From contig CASHTG010000010.1 in assembly GCA_949357655.1 (NCBI GenBank), forward strand, positions 1 to 64,000: a stretch of DNA of 64,000 nt, written 5' to 3'. Below the pieces are notes generated by a model. The model saw only the letters and a list, made by a program, of their open reading frames with translations. It was not told the origin of the DNA and ran no database searches. This document shows, piece by piece, positions 23,588 to 35,630 of this stretch (the stretch's first letter is position 1; each line of letters opens with the position of its first letter). Both the position numbers and the translations under genes were made by a program. Origin of the DNA: Parascedosporium putredinis. Lineage: Eukaryota > Ascomycota > Sordariomycetes > Microascales > Microascaceae.

Positions 23588-24647
23588 TCATCGGAGTAGT
23601 TTTTGACTTGAAATGTTGAACGAGATCAAGGTGGTTGGGAGGCGCGAAAAGTCATATGCTCCGAGAGCCACGGAAGCGCCCAAGTCGGCAAGGAGTGCAC
23701 TAAGCTGAGCCACGCCTTCTGGGAAATGCTCAGCAATAGGCACGTTGCGTGGCAGCATAGTGTTGTCTCGATGCTCCAAAAGTGTCGCGATGGGCTGGTG
23801 AGAAACCTTCAAGGGGCGTCCCAAATTTTTCTCAACCAGCGACACCAACTCTTTGATAGTGATCGTGTCCGACGCCGTCGTCATGGTCAAAGGCCAGTTC
23901 TCCAGTTCGAGGGCCAGAGCGGTGTATCGGGCAACGTCTTTAGTATAGGAGACGGCCATTGGCGTTTCTCCGTCGCCAGGGATCAGCGCGACCCCGTTTG
24001 TTGGATCGACAAATAAACACAACTCCCGCAGATGCGTGGGGATGTTGGGCATCCCGAAATAGTCCATAAACATCCCAGGGTAGATGTACGTGTATTCAAG
24101 GCTCGTCTTTTCCAATTCGCGCCTCGCCACGACATGGTAGCGCTTGTCCGGGTAGGGAAGCACATCATCCCCTTGGTCGTAGTCAACGTTGAATTCGGAT
24201 GGGATGAACCTCTTGACGGAAGATGCTCTCTCCGCCGCGCGGATCAGCGTCAATTGTGAATCGCTCGCGGCTTGGAAATCCAGGGCAAAAGTACAGATGA
24301 CTGTGTGTGTTTTGTACTGCTCTAAGAGATTGACCACGGCCTGCTCCGAGCTATAGTCCGTTTGAATGATGGGAAAATAGCTCTCACCAGTTATGGGAGA
24401 AATGTGAGTCGGAACACTCTCCGGTACCTACCGATGGGGATGAAAACCGTTAGTTTAGTTTCTTCAGTGGAGTCAGGGCTTGAAGAGCATTGGACCCATT
24501 AGATCAACAAATGAATCCATCCCGGTCCGTTCAAACACATACCCGGCGAGACATTACGTAGACTTCATACTTTCCGGTTTCACGAAGCGCGTCGGTGATG
24601 AGCCTACCCATGTCACCCAGACCTCCAGCAACTACAACAACAGACAT
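23588..24647 (-). CDS. NmrA-like / isoflavone reductase-type NAD(P)-binding protein
   Basis: Exon 1 (down from 24647) encodes MSVVVVAGGLGDMGRLITDAL, a Rossmann GGxGxxG motif at the very N-terminus. After an intron beginning at the last Arg of VMSRR, exon 2 has FALDFQAASDSQLTLIRAA, VKRFIPSEFNVDY and YTYIYPGMFMDYFG, the hallmark pattern of NmrA-like atypical short-chain dehydrogenases. Length is about 300 residues, normal for the family. Members either reduce small aromatic or isoflavonoid-like substrates with NADPH or act as redox-sensing regulators without catalysis. In this context (aromatic catabolism genes) either is possible. No frameshift was noticed in the large exon. Confidence 0.82.
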
Positions 24648-25312
24648 GATTTTTGATGAGCGAAGGGGTCTAGAATGGAGAGAATTTTGGCTGTCTGATT
24701 TGGACTGGGGCTGCTCTTCAGGGCAAAGAGGTTTTCCTAGAGCTTGTTCAGATACTTTATACAATGGGTGCTCCAAGCCCCTGAGTAGTGCTAAAGGCAT
24801 AGCTAGGCAGATCTCAGTAGATGGTCCCTTATGTTCACCTTCACCTTTGACATGCGCCTACTTGGGGGCGTCAAGGCGGGTTGATGCTTCCGGATAGGAC
24901 GCTAGCTTCCAGTCTTTTAGTGTCAAAACGAGGAATAAACACAGAACCAGCCCGGATCAAAATTTTATTGGACCCGATCCTAGACCAGCAAAAATTGTGG
25001 ACCTGGCGAGGCGTCGGGCCTGTCGCTGTTGGTTCCGAGCCCCAAATCATGAAGACTAAAGTGCCATATGACAGTGCCTCAAGTGCTGCCCTCTCTGAAG
25101 GAACGAGGCCAAAAGGCAAGCCCCTATCTTTATCATTCACACTCTTCGTTTTACCTCAACCACCACCACAGTTGCGATCACCGGTTGCAAAGAACACCCG
25201 GAACCTATAGTCTCCTACACCGTTGACTAGAATCAACTTGCATTTGAACACCATCATCCGACCCAACTTCCCAAAGCAGTCCAACCCGCAGCTGCGACAG
25301 CCCCAAAGGAAA
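24648..25312. promoter_or_regulatory. Divergent promoter, NmrA-like / Dabb
   Basis: A 665-bp region separates the divergent starts at 24647 (minus) and 25313 (plus). Open frames across it (24871-25140 and its antisense) show no family resemblance. No operator can be named. Confidence 0.45.
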
Positions 25313-25632
25313 ATGGCGAGCCAAGTTGTCACACGTGTCACCCTGTTCAAAATTCCTCCGAGGAGGGCCGGCAACGCCTAATCAACCTCTACCGGACACT
25401 CCCCGCCAAGGCTACCAGAGAAGGACGGCATTACATCCTGTCCGCAAACGTAGGACCAACCTTTGACGATGCTCGGAATCAGGGGTTTACACTTGCGGCA
25501 ACCACCACATTCGCCACCCTTGAGGATTGGAAATACTACGATGAGCGATGCCCCGCACACGGCGAGATCAAAGCTCTAGCCAAGACTTTACATCAGGGGA
25601 TAATGATGGTTTATTTTCAGAATGCGCTATAA
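25313..25632 (+). CDS. Small Dabb (stress-responsive A/B-barrel) protein, hidden by a frameshift
   Basis: Reading from ATG at 25313 gives MASQVVTRVTLFKIP, and one frame later SEEGRQRLINLYRTLP, then GRHYILSANVGPTF, TFATLEDWKYYDERC and a C-terminus GIMMVYFQNAL ending at 25632. The pattern of a dimeric alpha/beta barrel (Val-rich first strand, YRTLP helix, DWKYYDxxCPAH) fits the Dabb family, about 106 residues. Known Dabb proteins include plant stress proteins and cyclases such as olivetolic acid cyclase; many fungal ones are uncharacterised. The span of 320 bases is exactly one base short of a whole number of codons, matching the single missing C at 25355-25356. The gene is easy to miss because neither half is a long open frame. 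Confidence 0.72.
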
Positions 25633-25982
25633 CTAAGAGATCAGAAGTTGCCCGCTCGCAGGCGTCAATTTAGCAAAATTCGTCGATTGAATGAGACATG
25701 GCCCATGAATAAAGTCCGACTCAACTGGATGTACCACTGTGACCCCCTCGTTTGAGCAATCCGTAACCTCGGCCCGAGTGTATTTGTTAGTGGCTGGCCC
25801 TCGCTGGAGGCAAAGCGTCGGGAACTAGCCAGCTCCACTCGTCGTGGACTGAGGCGCATGGGTCTCGTTGGTGAAAGATTGAACCAGGTAAAAAGAGGAA
25901 CAATGATTTTTACTAGGTAACAGAGCAAGGACTGTATTATATTTTTGTGTTTTCCATTTCAAAAGACCAATTGTGCAACATA

Positions 25983-27290
25983 TTATGCGTACGAGAGTGG
26001 TACCGCTCCGAAAATTGTCCCCGAACAATCACCAAATCCAACAAGTCCTTCTTCGGAGCCGCAGACACCAGTAATATTCACCGTATCGCCGTCGGCAAGG
26101 AATTTTCTCTCTTGCCCATCCGAAAGCTTAATAGTGAACTTACCGGCCATATTCTGCTCCAAGAGGCTCCCACGCGACCGCTCATCGGTTCCGCTAATCG
26201 TACCGCTTCCGAGGAGGTCGCCAGGCCGCATTGGACACCCTGAGATAGTGTGGTGTGCTACCATTTGGGGGAACGACCATAATAGGTTTTTAGAGCTTGT
26301 CTCGGTGATGACCGTGGAACTGCGAGATTCACCCTCGCCAGTACTTAACTCGACACGCAAATTGATGTCGTACTGGTTACGCTTTTCTGTTTGACGGAGG
26401 TAGGGCAGTAGTTCCGTGTCGTTTTCAATTCCCGGGGTAGCGAATGGCGCTAGGGCATCGGGGAGGACGACCCAAGGACTGATGGTTGTAGCAAAGTTCT
26501 TCGCGTTGAACGGGCCAAGAGGAACATACTCCCACGTCTGAAGGTCTCGAGCGGACCAATCATTGACCAAAACATAGCCAAAGATGGTTTGATCCGCTTC
26601 GTCGACCGGTATGGGCTGGCCGGGCTCGTTGGCTTTGCAAACAAACGCTCCTATCTCAAGCTCGATATCTAGACGTCGACAGGGAAGAAGGCTTGGAATC
26701 TTGGGCTCCGCCGTCGGATCAACCAAGATCTGACCCCAAGGTCGGTGGATAGGGGTTCCCGATACAAAGACGGACGATGCCCGACCATGATAAGCGACGG
26801 GTAAGTGCTTGTAGTTGGGTTGCAAGGCGTTCTGGGGCCCCTAAAGAGAGAACCCACGGTAAATGCGTGGTTGATGCCGGCAAAGAAATCCGTATAATCA
26901 CCAATTTCCATGGGTAAATGAAGGCTGACGGAGTCCAAAGATATCAAGGCTTCCGACCGAAGAGAGTCGTTATCTCGAAGGGCCTCCGGATACGGTGTAT
27001 CCGAAGCGAGCACATGCTGGAGATATGTTCTGACCTTGGAATGAATGGGTCTACCCAGCGCCGCAAACTGGTTCAAAGTTGGCGCGGAAAAACGTGTAGA
27101 TGAGCTTGAATTACATCCAGTCCTGCGAAGCCATGGCGCTCAGCAAAACTTTTCAGATCGAGTACATGCGTCCCTACCACGGTCGCGGGCGGCGCACGGG
27201 CGAATCAGGCGTGGAGATGATGCCGAAGGGGATATTTGCCAGAGAAAATGGCGACAAAGCGGCGACGGGGAGCCAAGACCTGAGACCCAT
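25983..27290 (-). CDS. fahA: Fumarylacetoacetase
   Basis: Fumarylacetoacetate hydrolase, the last enzyme of tyrosine/homogentisate degradation, yields fumarate and acetoacetate. The C-terminal two thirds are open from about 26830 to the stop at 25983: YKHLPVAYHGRASSV (catalytic His region), ELEIGAFV and VLVNDWSARDLQ (metal ligands), KNFATTISPWVV and GSGTISG. The N-terminal SH3-like domain, starting MGLRSWLPVAALSPFSL at 27290, is in pieces: NIPFGIIST, THVLDLKSFAERHGFAG and LNQFAALGRP. Three one-base deletions join these: near 27171-27180, at the A5 run 27088-27092 and at GGGG 26834-26837. Adding three bases gives 436 residues, the usual size, with no intron. It is divergent from homogentisate dioxygenase across 0.8 kb. 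Confidence 0.9.
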
Positions 27291-28090
27291 TGCGTATAAA
27301 ATTCTGTGTATCTTGCAGCGGTCCGGTTCACAAATCGACAGCAACGTCTAACTTAGGGATTTGGGAAAGAATATAATTCAGTCGGCTAGTTGTAGGGGAC
27401 AACACGAGACTGGCCAAGAAGACAACTAGTCATGGGCCGTTTCCAGTATCAGGCATTGGCCACGTCGATGACAAGATAATATCTGCTAGGTCCTGTAGTG
27501 AGTTCAGAGTGTATTTGACTCCGCATCCCGGACCTCTTTCAGAAGAGGTATGAGATAAAGGAGGTGTAAAGCTGAAGGCTAGCTGTAAAGCTAACGCGAG
27601 GGGCAAAAACGCCGGATCCATGCCCTTGGGTGGAATAAACGACCCAATAGAGCTTTGTTCCTGACGGCCAAGCTAGGGATGGAAACACAACCCCTTTGGG
27701 GGCTTCGGATTTCGAGGCTGGAAAGCGTTGCATGGCCCGGAATCGGAATTACCCTCAAGTTGCTTTTGCGAAGTTCATGAGGCTAATCCATTGGCCCAGG
27801 GTTAAACCTTGGCCGTCGCCTCCGGTCGTTTGCATTTGGTGAGCGATATGGGTCGTCACGCTCGAACGTTCGAATGGAGTGGCCTGCATCCGCGCGTCCT
27901 GGAGAACTTCCCATAGAATTCAATACTTATTACAGCAAATGATTCAGGTGTTCGCTCCCACACTATCCCTTATCAATCGGTCAACGGTCTCCGTACAACA
28001 TTTTCTCCTGGCCTTCCGCTATCAAATCGACGCCAACGTCACCGTCATCGTATCTTTTGAGTAAAGCCGGCTTAGCCCGACCCAGTGAAA
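27291..28090. promoter_or_regulatory. Divergent promoter, fumarylacetoacetase / homogentisate dioxygenase
   Basis: An 800-bp region separates the divergent starts at 27290 (minus) and 28091 (plus). Divergent pairing of fahA and hmgA is a known arrangement in fungi such as Aspergillus, which supports joint induction. I could not assign a binding site. Short open frames inside are spurious. Confidence 0.6.
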
Positions 28091-29477
28091 ATGCCTGTTA
28101 CCAATTTCTCAACGCCCGAAAAGTACCAGTATCTAAATGGTTTCGGGTCGTACCACGAGTAAGTCATACCATTCCCACACGTTGATAACGTTTGAGTCAC
28201 ACTCAACTGATCGTTGAAATACATTCATGTGCAGGAGTGAAGCTATCCCCGACACCCTTCCTATTGGTGCCAACTCTCCCCAAAAGCCCAATCACGGCCT
28301 TTATGCCGAGAAACTTTCCGGAACGTCCTTCATTGCGCCCCGAAGTGAGAACCAACAAACTTGGGCCTACCGTATCCTTCCCTCCGCGGCGCACCTCCCA
28401 TTTGAGCGGAATGGCGAACACGAAGCTACAACCACAATTCATCACATTCCTCAACAACTTCGATGGGACCCTTTTGACCTGGACGACTCCGTTGATTGGG
28501 TCCACTCACTAAAGCAGTTGGGAGGAGTGGGAAGCCCGGCGACAAAAACAGGCTTGGGCATATACATCTATGCGGCGGGTGTCTCCATGGCACCGCACGA
28601 TGCCTTTACTCGGCGGACGGTGACTTCTTGATTGTTCCTCAACACGGCGTGATGGATATACAAACCGAACTCGGACATATACTAGCCCGGCCAAATGAGA
28701 TTGTAGTAATCCCAAGGGGCATAAAGTATCGCGTAGATCTTACCGAAGGACCAGTACGAGGGTATATCCTTGAGCTACACGATGGCCACTTTAGGCTTCC
28801 TGAGCTTGGTCCTATCGGTTCTAACGGATTGGCCAACGCCCGCGATTTCAAGCTCCCACAGCGTCCTTTACGGACGATACGGATGGTACCTCCTGGACGA
28901 TCTATGCAAAGTATAATAGCAACATGTTTGTTGCAAATCAAAGCCATACCCCGTTCGATGTCGTCGGCTGGCACGGCCTCTACTACCCGTACAAGTATGA
29001 CTTGGGAGGTTCAATGCTATTGGAAGCATTAGTTTCGATCACCCCGATCCAAGTATTTACACCGTCCTATGCAACCCGACAGCCGACTTCGTCATATTCC
29101 CACCGCGGTGGCTGGTGCAAGAAGACACGTTCCGACCGCCGTGGTACCACCGCAACACAATGTCCGAGTTTATGGGACTCATCATGGGGAGTATGATGCC
29201 AAAACTGGCGGGGCTTCCGCGCAGCCGGCGCTAGCTTGCACAACGTCATGAGCGCCCACGGCCCAGATGCGGACTCGCACGCAAAGGCGAGCGCGGCGGA
29301 TCTGAAGCCGGTGAAAGTGGGAGAAGGCAGTATGGCCTTCATGTTTGAAAGCCCCTCATGATTGGAGTGACGGATTGGGGCTTGGAGAAGTGCCGCAAAG
29401 TTCAGCCAGACTATAACGCTGAATCTTGGGTTCCTCTGAAGAAACACTTCAAGAATCCATTGACTAGCACCAAGTAG
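28091..29477 (+). CDS. hmgA: Homogentisate 1,2-dioxygenase
   Basis: This enzyme opens the ring of homogentisate to maleylacetoacetate, using Fe(II) and O2. Exon 1 (28091-28158) encodes [20 protein letters not shown]; exon 2 starts at 28235 and runs to 29477. Family motifs are [71 protein letters not shown] (iron-ligand region), [17 protein letters not shown] and FMGLI. The frame is broken six times by single missing bases near 28606, 28856, 29009, 29183, 29211 and 29354, almost all inside short homopolymers. With six bases added the gene encodes 438 residues, matching known fungal and animal enzymes (about 440-450). All functional segments are retained, so I regard the breaks as sequencing errors. 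Confidence 0.92.
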
Positions 29478-30019
29478 TGAGATAACCTATATGGATATTA
29501 ATGAAGCATCGTCCGTATTTATGATTCATCGTATTTGCCATTACTATCAAATCAGCTAATCGGAATGGCTTCAGAGTTAGTGCATCTCCCTTGGCCATCA
29601 CTGGCGATTTCCGGACCCTGGCATGGCCCGTAATTTTTGGAATTGTCGATAGAGGAAATTACTTCGTTAGTGTAGGAGGTAGATAGAAGTCTTATCCTAC
29701 GTATGCTTGTAGCATATGTTTTAGAATGCGTTACGGAATGTCCTCTAGTTTCAGCATCGCATTGCAGTTGCTAAGAAACAGAAACACGCACTATGGGCTC
29801 ATCTTCGCCATCCGGTCTATTAATATGCCATCAATAAATTAGTAGTTATCTCCCTAAAATCCTCTCACCTACAAACGCTTTTCCGGAATATATCAGAGGC
29901 GTGGCAACATCCAACGACAGCCCGGTATTCCCTTAATCAAGCGAATAGTGAATGGTACTACACCGCACGCGATACGCTGAAAATAACCACCATATTATAC
30001 CTCAAGCAACTCAAGTACT
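29478..30019. other. Convergent 3' intergenic region
   Basis: It lies between the 3' ends of the dioxygenase (plus) and the permease (minus). AT-rich, with no open frame of interest; 3' untranslated sequence is expected. Confidence 0.5.
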
Positions 30020-32155
30020 TCAAGCCCACTCCCCATTATTTGAATCGGTAGTCCTTTCAGCCTCCGAGCCATTCCCATCTAGACGACGTGGCTGCTCGGT
30101 GTTAGAGAATTCCAGGGGGCCAAAATAATGTTTGCGACCATAAAAGAACCAGAGCACCAAAGATATAATGAACACCGCGCCGATAATAGTAGAGGCGTAG
30201 TTCCTGTAGTTGAGGATTTATCCCGCAGTTAGCTGAAACTGTCCACTCGCAGAAAGAAGTGGATAGCACTTACATTGTGGCTCCGTTTACCGGGCTAATC
30301 ACGGGGAACGACATGAAGAGTGTCATGAAACATCCGAAGAAGAAAGCGATAACATGAATAGGGAAGGAAAATTTCCCAAGGCTGAAAGGCCCTTGACAAG
30401 GTCCTTTTGAACCATGCCGTATAAAAGATATTGATTCCAAGGGGTATCACGTATGACAGCTGGAAAGCGACCAGAACGCCTGCCATAATTCCGTAGAAGG
30501 CCGTAGTGTTCCAAATATAGATCATGAAGACCACGATGGAGGGTACGATGAGAACCACGTTAGCCATGATAGGTACGCCCCAACGCGGGTGTAGCTTCGC
30601 CATCGATGGAGGAAGGGCGTTATCACGCGCCATGCTCCAGATAGCCCGCGAGGCAGCGCCCCAGAGGTCAAAACCAGCGGCCATTGCGACGGAGGTACTT
30701 ATGCAGTTCAAGAAGCACGAGAGTGGCACATTATTTGTGCTGTTGATCAAGATCTGAGTGAACGGGCTCATCATGCCGATCGGAGACTCCAATACTTCTG
30801 TGATATTTCCAATGCAAAGTATAACAACAACGACAAAAGGTAACGTCATGATTGCAGTGCTTCCGGCTTGCAAAACCACTGTACCGGAGTCACCAGGTCA
30901 GTCAAATCGAACCGTCGGGTGCTCAAAGGAAAAGAAGGGGCAGGAAAAGAACTTACTCGCTCTCGGGACCAGAACGTTGGCACGGGGAATCTCTTCGCTG
31001 AAATGGGTAGCTGTATCGAGAGACAAATATGCGTAGAGGGCGGCAAGCAGGCTGATCGACCACGAAACGAAATCGCTGTCCCAGCCTGTGCTGTTTTGGA
31101 AGTGCGTGAATATATATTTGGCATCATGCTTCTCTTCGTGAAGCCCGTTAAGACGCCGATGACGACGAAATACCCAACGACATGGAGAACAAGGACTAGA
31201 ATGTGCATGGAAAAGTCAGCGTTGGCGTGGATCGAGACCACGAGAGACAGGCGTGGGCTGGCCCGGGACACCTACTCATCATGTTCATATGGTGAAGAGC
31301 TTTGACGGCAAAGATATTGACGACAATCCAGCAAATCATACACGCGATGCATATCTGGCGAGACCACGCCTGTTAGTACATGATGAAGCATGTTCCTAAA
31401 GGGCCATGTATTAAAGGGGACATTACCACAAATGCGTGCCAGGTCTTGGGCTCGTAGTCTCGGTTTACCATGACGTACGACTGGGTCTGGACTGCAATAC
31501 CCATTCCACAAGACAAGGCTGCTAGCCAGGTCCCCGCAAGCCCGCACCAGGCAGTAACCCAACTCTGTTCGGGGTCAAATTTCAGTATTCGGAATCTTTC
31601 ATGAGGGAAAATGGGCTTCGATCCTTACCAGAAAACGCGAGTGCTTAGGCGAGGCGAGGTTGGCAGACCAGACGTATTGTCCTCCGGAAGACGGCCACAT
31701 GCTTTCCCATGCCACAAAGGTTAGCGAATTTTGACAAAGAAATGGACGCGCGATAGAGATTGCGACACCCAAACCGGGAGTATGGAAGAGAAAGTTGGCA
31801 CCGACCTTACGAATTCGGCCAGAGCGCAAGCCATGCATACAATTCCAACCGAGACGAAGACCCAGCCCCAGACGAGGCCGACGGAGCCACCACCGGAGAT
31901 TCCTTGAGCAATGGAGGCAGTCCATCCTTCCCACTACAACGCACAAGGTTTCTCTCACGTTAGTGAAATGACTTGAGTAGGAGTGGCACATAAGACGGGA
32001 GAAGGACTCACTGCTCCGGAGGTACAGACGGCAACGCTGAATGCGGTCCAAAAGTTGAACCTCTTCTCAACCTGGGCTGTGCCCACGGGGATAGTTTCCA
32101 TGTCAGACTCCCTTGTTGGAGAGTCTGTTGCTGTTAACTTCTCCGACTTAGACAT
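30020..32155 (-). CDS. Amino-acid/GABA permease (APC family)
   Basis: Plasma-membrane importer of the amino acid-polyamine-organocation family, closest in style to fungal GABA/choline permeases. It begins MSKSEKLTATDSPTRESD with a soluble N-terminus, then FNFWTAFSVAVCTSGA. Further pieces in order are GGGSVGLVWGWV, SSGGQYVWSANLASP, AALSCGMGIAVQTQSY, LPFVVVVILCIGNITEVLES and ISTSVAMAAGFDLWGAASRAIWSMARDNALP, then the last membrane segments and a tail ending NSNNGEWA-like at 30020. About 500 residues over several short introns. A missing base in the CCC at 30390-30392 splits the region before FSLGKFSFPIHVIAFFFG. Import of an amine or amino acid would suit the adjacent amine oxidase and ring-cleavage genes. 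Confidence 0.82.
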
Positions 32156-33436
32156 GACGGGTGGCTGGACAAGTTAGAATGTCGCTGATACTGATGTTGG
32201 CAAGTCGATAGGAGTGGACGATAGAGGCAGCGCGGGCTTCCAGTCAACAGCTCTTGTTAAACGAGTGGCCAGTTGAGAGGAAGGTGGGGGCTAGCATGAT
32301 ATATATCTTTCCCTAATAAATGATACTTTACCCGACGAGCTGCAAGGTTGTTGCCCGAAGCCCGGCCGGTTGGTGAGATTTGTTGTCTCGATCCTTCGCA
32401 TTGCCTCTCGGTCAAGGATTTTGACCGCTGCGCAAGGACGTATGAAGGGGGCCTTGATTTGTGTCCTAGGCTTATCATCCAGACGACCTGGAAGGAACTA
32501 GGCATGCCAGTGGGGCGGGTGGTGGTGACTTATCGAAACACCGCTAGTCGGCGCCGTAGCCCTAAACGGGACCAAAGGGTGCGCGCTAATCAGTGATAAT
32601 AGATAGGGGCGCAACCAGGGACGATAGCTTGGCAGAGGCCCCGAGATACATGGGGTGGCCCGGATAATCTACCTACAGGACGAGAGCCCACAACGCATGG
32701 GGGTCTGACACCGCTAGGTCGGTAGGCATGGATGTCGATGTCCCTCGGCGTGCCATGGGATCTCTTTCGGGGACGTACTGCCCATTTTTGAACACGCCGC
32801 CGAGCCACGATTCGTCGACTGGGGAGTTTATCCATCCCAGAGGAACAAGCTACCCCGGGAAGCCTGGACATTTTGTTGGAATTGCTCTTCTTCCATAGGC
32901 CACTGCAGTGCGGGGAAGTGGGGCAAGCCTTGGGCATGCACCGTTGCTCGCCCTTGGTTCATCAGCATTGGTTCGAATTATTACCAGAGTGTTACAGTCC
33001 AGGTCTAGGTCAAGCATCTGAACAGATTGACTATCTCATTGTCGCTCGTGAGACCGCACGTATCAACTGATAGGAGGGGAGTTACATGTAAGTTTGTGCA
33101 TAGCAAAATTGATCCGGGGCCATATGACCTTGTCGGGACGCCGCCAATTCCAAGTCTCGCAGTGGCGAGGGCTTGACCGGGATTGGGAAATGGGCTCACA
33201 GCTACGAGATATGCTGGATACGAGTTACGCGTCAAGGACTTTTTATTTAGGGATGTACTGCTCAAGGGGGTCTTATCGACGGCTTAGAGGAAACGACACC
33301 CATGAAATCGAGCGACGACGGAGCTAGAATGAAAGATTCAAGAAATTTTCTATTGATGATAGTTCTAGAGTAGGTGTCGTTCAGAAGAACGTCGCCACGG
33401 AGCGTTCTCATTATCCATCCGCGTAATCTTCAAACC
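32156..33436. other. Intergenic, promoter of permease
   Basis: A 1.3-kb spacer between two minus-strand genes. Short open frames on both strands (for example 32590-32937) have no recognisable domain. It includes the permease promoter; nothing else is seen. Confidence 0.5.
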
Positions 33437-34883
33437 TTAGCGAACAGCTATTTTGTCCTTTCCTACCTTGCGACTTTCTACATTGTAGTCGCCTCCTGCA
33501 GGCAGAGCTAGCTCCTCGATGGAGCCTGGCTTGTAACTCCTGACATCAGCTGCTAAGTGGTCGAAGTGCTTCTCAGACTGGCTCGTGATATCGTATTCAA
33601 TGACCCACTCGGGACGTGGAAGGTTGAGCACCTGGGGGTTCTTCTTGATTTCCTCGCCATCAAAGTCGGCATTGTGATATCCATCCCTCACAGAGATCGA
33701 CGCCATGTGTGTAACGTGCGAGCGGTTGAAGCGGATCCTTTCAAAGACCCGAAGAGCTAAAGGTACGTCTCCCTTGGCCCGGTCCAGCGACACAGCTAGG
33801 GCTACTCCGTCCTCCATTGCCTGAGCGCCACCCTGCGCCGAGGTGGGCAAGTGGCAGTGAGCAGCGTCACCCATCAAAGTGATGCGAGCTGATGGGCTCA
33901 ACCAGGTCTTGATAGGGTCACGCCATACAAGTTTGTAATCAACAAGCTTATGCTCGGGCGTCGCCTTGACGACCTCGATTAACTTTTGTTCAAATCCACC
34001 ATCTATCAGACAGGCTAGAACATCGTCCTTCTTTCCAGGGAAGGACCAGGATTCGCCAATGTCTTCCGTGTCCTAACGCAAGAGAAAATGAGTGAGATGT
34101 GACTTCCTTGACAATAAACGACCTTTTAGTGGGTAACAATGGGTGGAGTGGTTATACCTTATGCGTTAGAACCCAGCCGATGCTTGTCCCCTTCATCCAT
34201 GTATAAATCACCATGTGTAGATCCTTTGTAATCCACAACTTTGTCATATCTGTTGTTGGGTCGCAGAATGGCGCGAGATACTGGTTCTTCTTGTGTTCCT
34301 CGGTCAAGCTATACTGCGCGCGAAAGATGGCATATCCACTGTTGACTTTGGTATCTGGGAGGCCAAGGACTTGTTGGCGCGCAACCGACCGGGGTCCGTC
34401 CGCCGCCACCACGACATCGGCGACGTGCGTCTTTCCGGACGCGGTGACGACGCTCGGCTTCTCGCCGTCAATGTACTGCACGACGCGTTCCCCGAGAAGA
34501 AACTCGACGCCGAGTTCGACAGCATAATCGAACACGACCTTGTGCATCTGGCCTCGGTGGCCGCCGTACTGCCGCCAGAAATGATGGGGTTCTAGAAGCC
34601 AGTCCTCCTCCCACATGACCGTACCATCGGCCTTGCAATACTGGAACTTGTCGCCTTGGTTGATGCACACTTTCATCAGGTCGCGTCCGACACGGCCATT
34701 GTCCCAAGCCTCGATGATGCGGCCACCATTAGGGAAGAAGTCGATGATGTCTCCGTACTCCAGACTCGTTGGGTAAGTCTCGATCACCGTCACATCCATG
34801 CCACGAAGACGACACTCAATAGCCGCAGTGAGGCCGCCGAAGCCGGCCCCGACAATGAGCACGTGAAGTTTGCTATTAGACAT
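33437..34883 (-). CDS. FAD-dependent aromatic monooxygenase (salicylate hydroxylase-like)
   Basis: Class A flavoprotein monooxygenase that would hydroxylate an aromatic substrate with NAD(P)H and O2. I chose the start at 34883 (MSNSKLHVLIVGAGFGGL) because it puts the GxGxxG FAD motif at residues 8-15, as usual; an upstream in-frame Met at 34988 would add 35 unneeded residues. The middle DG motif is VVVAADGPRSVAR and the C-terminal FAD motif is ITLMGDAAHCHLP. One 87-bp GT-AG intron (about 34072-34158) interrupts it after VLTHK. Total is about 450 residues, and it is one of the few genes here with no frameshift. Substrate is unknown; with homogentisate dioxygenase nearby, ring hydroxylation of an aromatic acid is a reasonable guess. 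Confidence 0.85.
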
Positions 34884-35630
34884 GTCTAGTATGAGGTTCA
34901 GGGTAGGATATAATGTTGGTGAGATGATATAAAAAGAAGGATAGCTTGATAGCTTGGCTCGGAGGTCGTAAAGATCGGAGGCAAACAATCATAAGGAGCC
35001 ACTTGTCGGGCTTTATGCGCGCGATAGTTTGTTTTAGAAAAAGTCTACGACCGGGTTTGTAAAATTGAGCCTCGCCTATCGTCGCGGTGAATGCTGGATC
35101 TCTGGGTCTGAAATCGAATGTAGCTTCGGAATCCCCGCCGTGTCGACCGATTAGATAGGCCAGAAGGTTGGATGTACTGAAATGGGCGTCCGTATTTCTC
35201 CTAGCTTCAAGCTCAGCTTCTTTTGGAAGGAATCCTGATCGTATCGGAATTTACTCTTTCCCATTGAGAAAGTGGTTAAGAAGCTTGGGAAATTCCGAGT
35301 TCTTCCAATCCCGGGAGGCCTATTCGACAAGTCCCAAAAGGGGGCGGGGCGCTTCGATGTCGATAACCCACTAGGGTCAAGGAAGAATTCGTGATTGGTC
35401 CCAGTTCCTGGACCTCTTGAAGAAACGATTTTGTGCGCTAGTAGAAAGGTTGCGCAAGGTCCTGGAAGGTAAACCTGTGATTATTAGCAATCAAGGTAGC
35501 GTATGGATACCGTCACTAATAGCGTGGAGACAGGATAAGTGGGGAGTTGTGATTCGGACACGAGAACAGCAGCAGCGGTTGATTCATCGTGGAAAGGGTC
35601 ACACGAGGTCATGTGGTCTATTTTGTCTAT
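34884..35630. other. Intergenic, promoter of FAD monooxygenase
   Basis: A 0.75-kb spacer between two minus-strand genes. It contains the monooxygenase promoter at its left side and the 3' end of the transporter gene at its right. No gene seen. Confidence 0.5.

Noticed and set aside
28091..29477. Gentisate 1,2-dioxygenase as alternative name
   Set aside because: The motif order ([28 protein letters not shown]) and repaired length of 438 residues are those of homogentisate dioxygenase, not the shorter gentisate bicupin.
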